From UBA1447 sp964568955 (GTDB lineage Bacteria; Bacillota; Clostridia; Oscillospirales; Acutalibacteraceae), in contig CAZMSM010000099.1 in assembly GCA_964568955.1 (NCBI GenBank), positions 1 through 5,563 on the forward strand: 5,563 nucleotides of DNA, given 5' to 3'. A model generated the notes under the pieces. It ran no database searches. It was not told the origin of the DNA and worked only from the letters and a program-made list of their open reading frames with translations. The position numbers and the translations under genes were made by a program. Below, piece after piece: positions 4,812 to 5,563 of the stretch (position 1 is its first letter; the number at the start of each line of letters is the position of its first letter).

Positions 4812-5563
4812 ATGTACACAATGCTAGCGAAGCGCCAGCTGGATGCGCTGCATAAACTGGGCAGCACCCTTCTCTCTCTTCCAAAATTAATACGCAGCGG
4901 AAGTATCGTCAAACTTGTTACGGCACTTATTATTTTTGCGCAGCTGTGCGGTGCTTTGTTTTTTGATACGCCTATACACCCGGCCGGAAACAGGCTCGAC
5001 ACAAGCAAATTCGCCCTGACTTGGTCGGACGAATTTAATGACGAAACCTTTAACAAAACCTATTGGTCAGGGCACTACTGCTGGGGCGATGACGGAACAT
5101 GGCCACGCGACACCGTTTTTTGGAACAGAGGACAGGTAAGTTTTCGTGACGGCAATCTGGTTATGCGCGCATCATACCTTGAAAACGGCCCTGTCGGCCC
5201 GGAGGGTCCCTATGGACCGGCCTATTACTCTTATGGTATGGATACCAACCCGTGGACAGATGGGCCAACCAAGCCCGGTTTTGAGCAGCTTTACGGCTAT
5301 TTTGAAATGCGATGCATTTTACCCAAAGGGCCCGGATTAAACCCTGCATTCTGGCTCTTGAGTGACGGGATGTTTGACACCGACCCGGAAGGTGGGCTGA
5401 CAGACGGTGGGGTCACCGGTGCGGAAATCGATGTTTTTGAAACAAAATATGATTTTGGCAAACTCGGAACTTTTAAAAATTCCGTTTACCACACCATTCA
5501 TGTTGACAGTTATGATGAATACCACCGTTCAGAGATGCAGGGCCATTTTTATGCAAACAATCC
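4812..5563 (+). CDS. GH16-family glycoside hydrolase, membrane-anchored or secreted, 5' part only
   Basis: The frame stays open for 250 codons to the window edge, so the C-terminus is missing. It starts at an ATG with GGAGG 6 nt upstream (4801-4805). Residues 1-34 are a basic cytoplasmic-type region, and 35-51 are hydrophobic (signal anchor or long signal peptide, no lipobox). The GH16 fold follows: LTWSDEFN at 69-76, DGNLVMRAS at 113-121, YGYFEMRCILPKGPGLNPAFWLL at 161-183 (given as positions with key residues Y161, F164, P171, W181), and the active-site motif EIDVFE at 205-210. Known family chemistry assigns Glu205 as nucleophile, Asp207 as helper and Glu210 as acid/base, giving a retaining endo-glycosidase. 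The two residues between Asp and the second Glu fit the beta-bulge laminarinase/agarase-like group. A beta-1,3-glucan substrate is likely but unproven. Confidence 0.9.
   Translation, partial: MYTMLAKRQLDALHKLGSTLLSLPKLIRSGSIVKLVTALIIFAQLCGALFFDTPIHPAGNRLDTSKFALTWSDEFNDETFNKTYWSGHYCWGDDGTWPRDTVFWNRGQVSFRDGNLVMRASYLENGPVGPEGPYGPAYYSYGMDTNPWTDGPTKPGFEQLYGYFEMRCILPKGPGLNPAFWLLSDGMFDTDPEGGLTDGGVTGAEIDVFETKYDFGKLGTFKNSVYHTIHVDSYDEYHRSEMQGHFYANN

Noticed and set aside
4718..5056. Minus-strand frame of 112 codons opposite the GH16 start
   Set aside because: The plus strand here has a Shine-Dalgarno site, a signal-type N-terminus and GH16 motifs, so the antisense frame is a shadow.

Overview
The window looks like chromosomal DNA from a low-to-mid GC Gram-positive bacterium, most likely a clostridial Firmicute. 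The support is strong purine-rich Shine-Dalgarno sites, sigma-A type promoters with 17-bp spacers, CCA-encoding tRNA genes, GTG and TTG starts, and the sequence style of the Pot proteins. The lineage is inferred from gene character, not from a marker gene.

Layout. Positions 25-108 (minus strand) hold a tRNA-Leu(GAG) with a perfect-consensus promoter just upstream and a hairpin just downstream that is cut by the window edge. Positions 221-4233 (minus strand) hold a complete polyamine ABC importer operon in the order potA-potB-potC-potD. It is tightly packed: potA/potB and potB/potC overlap by 4 nt, and potC/potD are separated by 1 nt with the start chosen here. A good promoter lies at 4273-4301, with a 12-bp palindrome just upstream of its -35 box. 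Positions 4501-4576 (plus strand) hold a tRNA-Pro(GGG) with its own promoter and a strong rho-independent terminator. From 4812 to the right edge (plus strand) there is the 5' part of a secreted or membrane-anchored GH16-family glycoside hydrolase, which runs off the window.

How the genes work together. PotD captures spermidine or putrescine outside the membrane. PotB and PotC form the channel, and PotA is the ATPase that drives import. The notable departure from the textbook system is PotD. It has a signal peptide without a lipobox and a C-terminal transmembrane helix with a lysine/arginine-rich tail, so it appears to be held at the membrane by protein rather than by lipid. The GH16 enzyme is functionally unrelated and has its own promoter; it probably cuts a beta-glucan or similar polysaccharide outside the cell.

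No mobile element, CRISPR array or clearly novel system was seen. The most interesting points are the PotD architecture, the changed PotD pocket residues, the palindrome at the pot promoter, and the N-terminal membrane segment of the GH16 protein.
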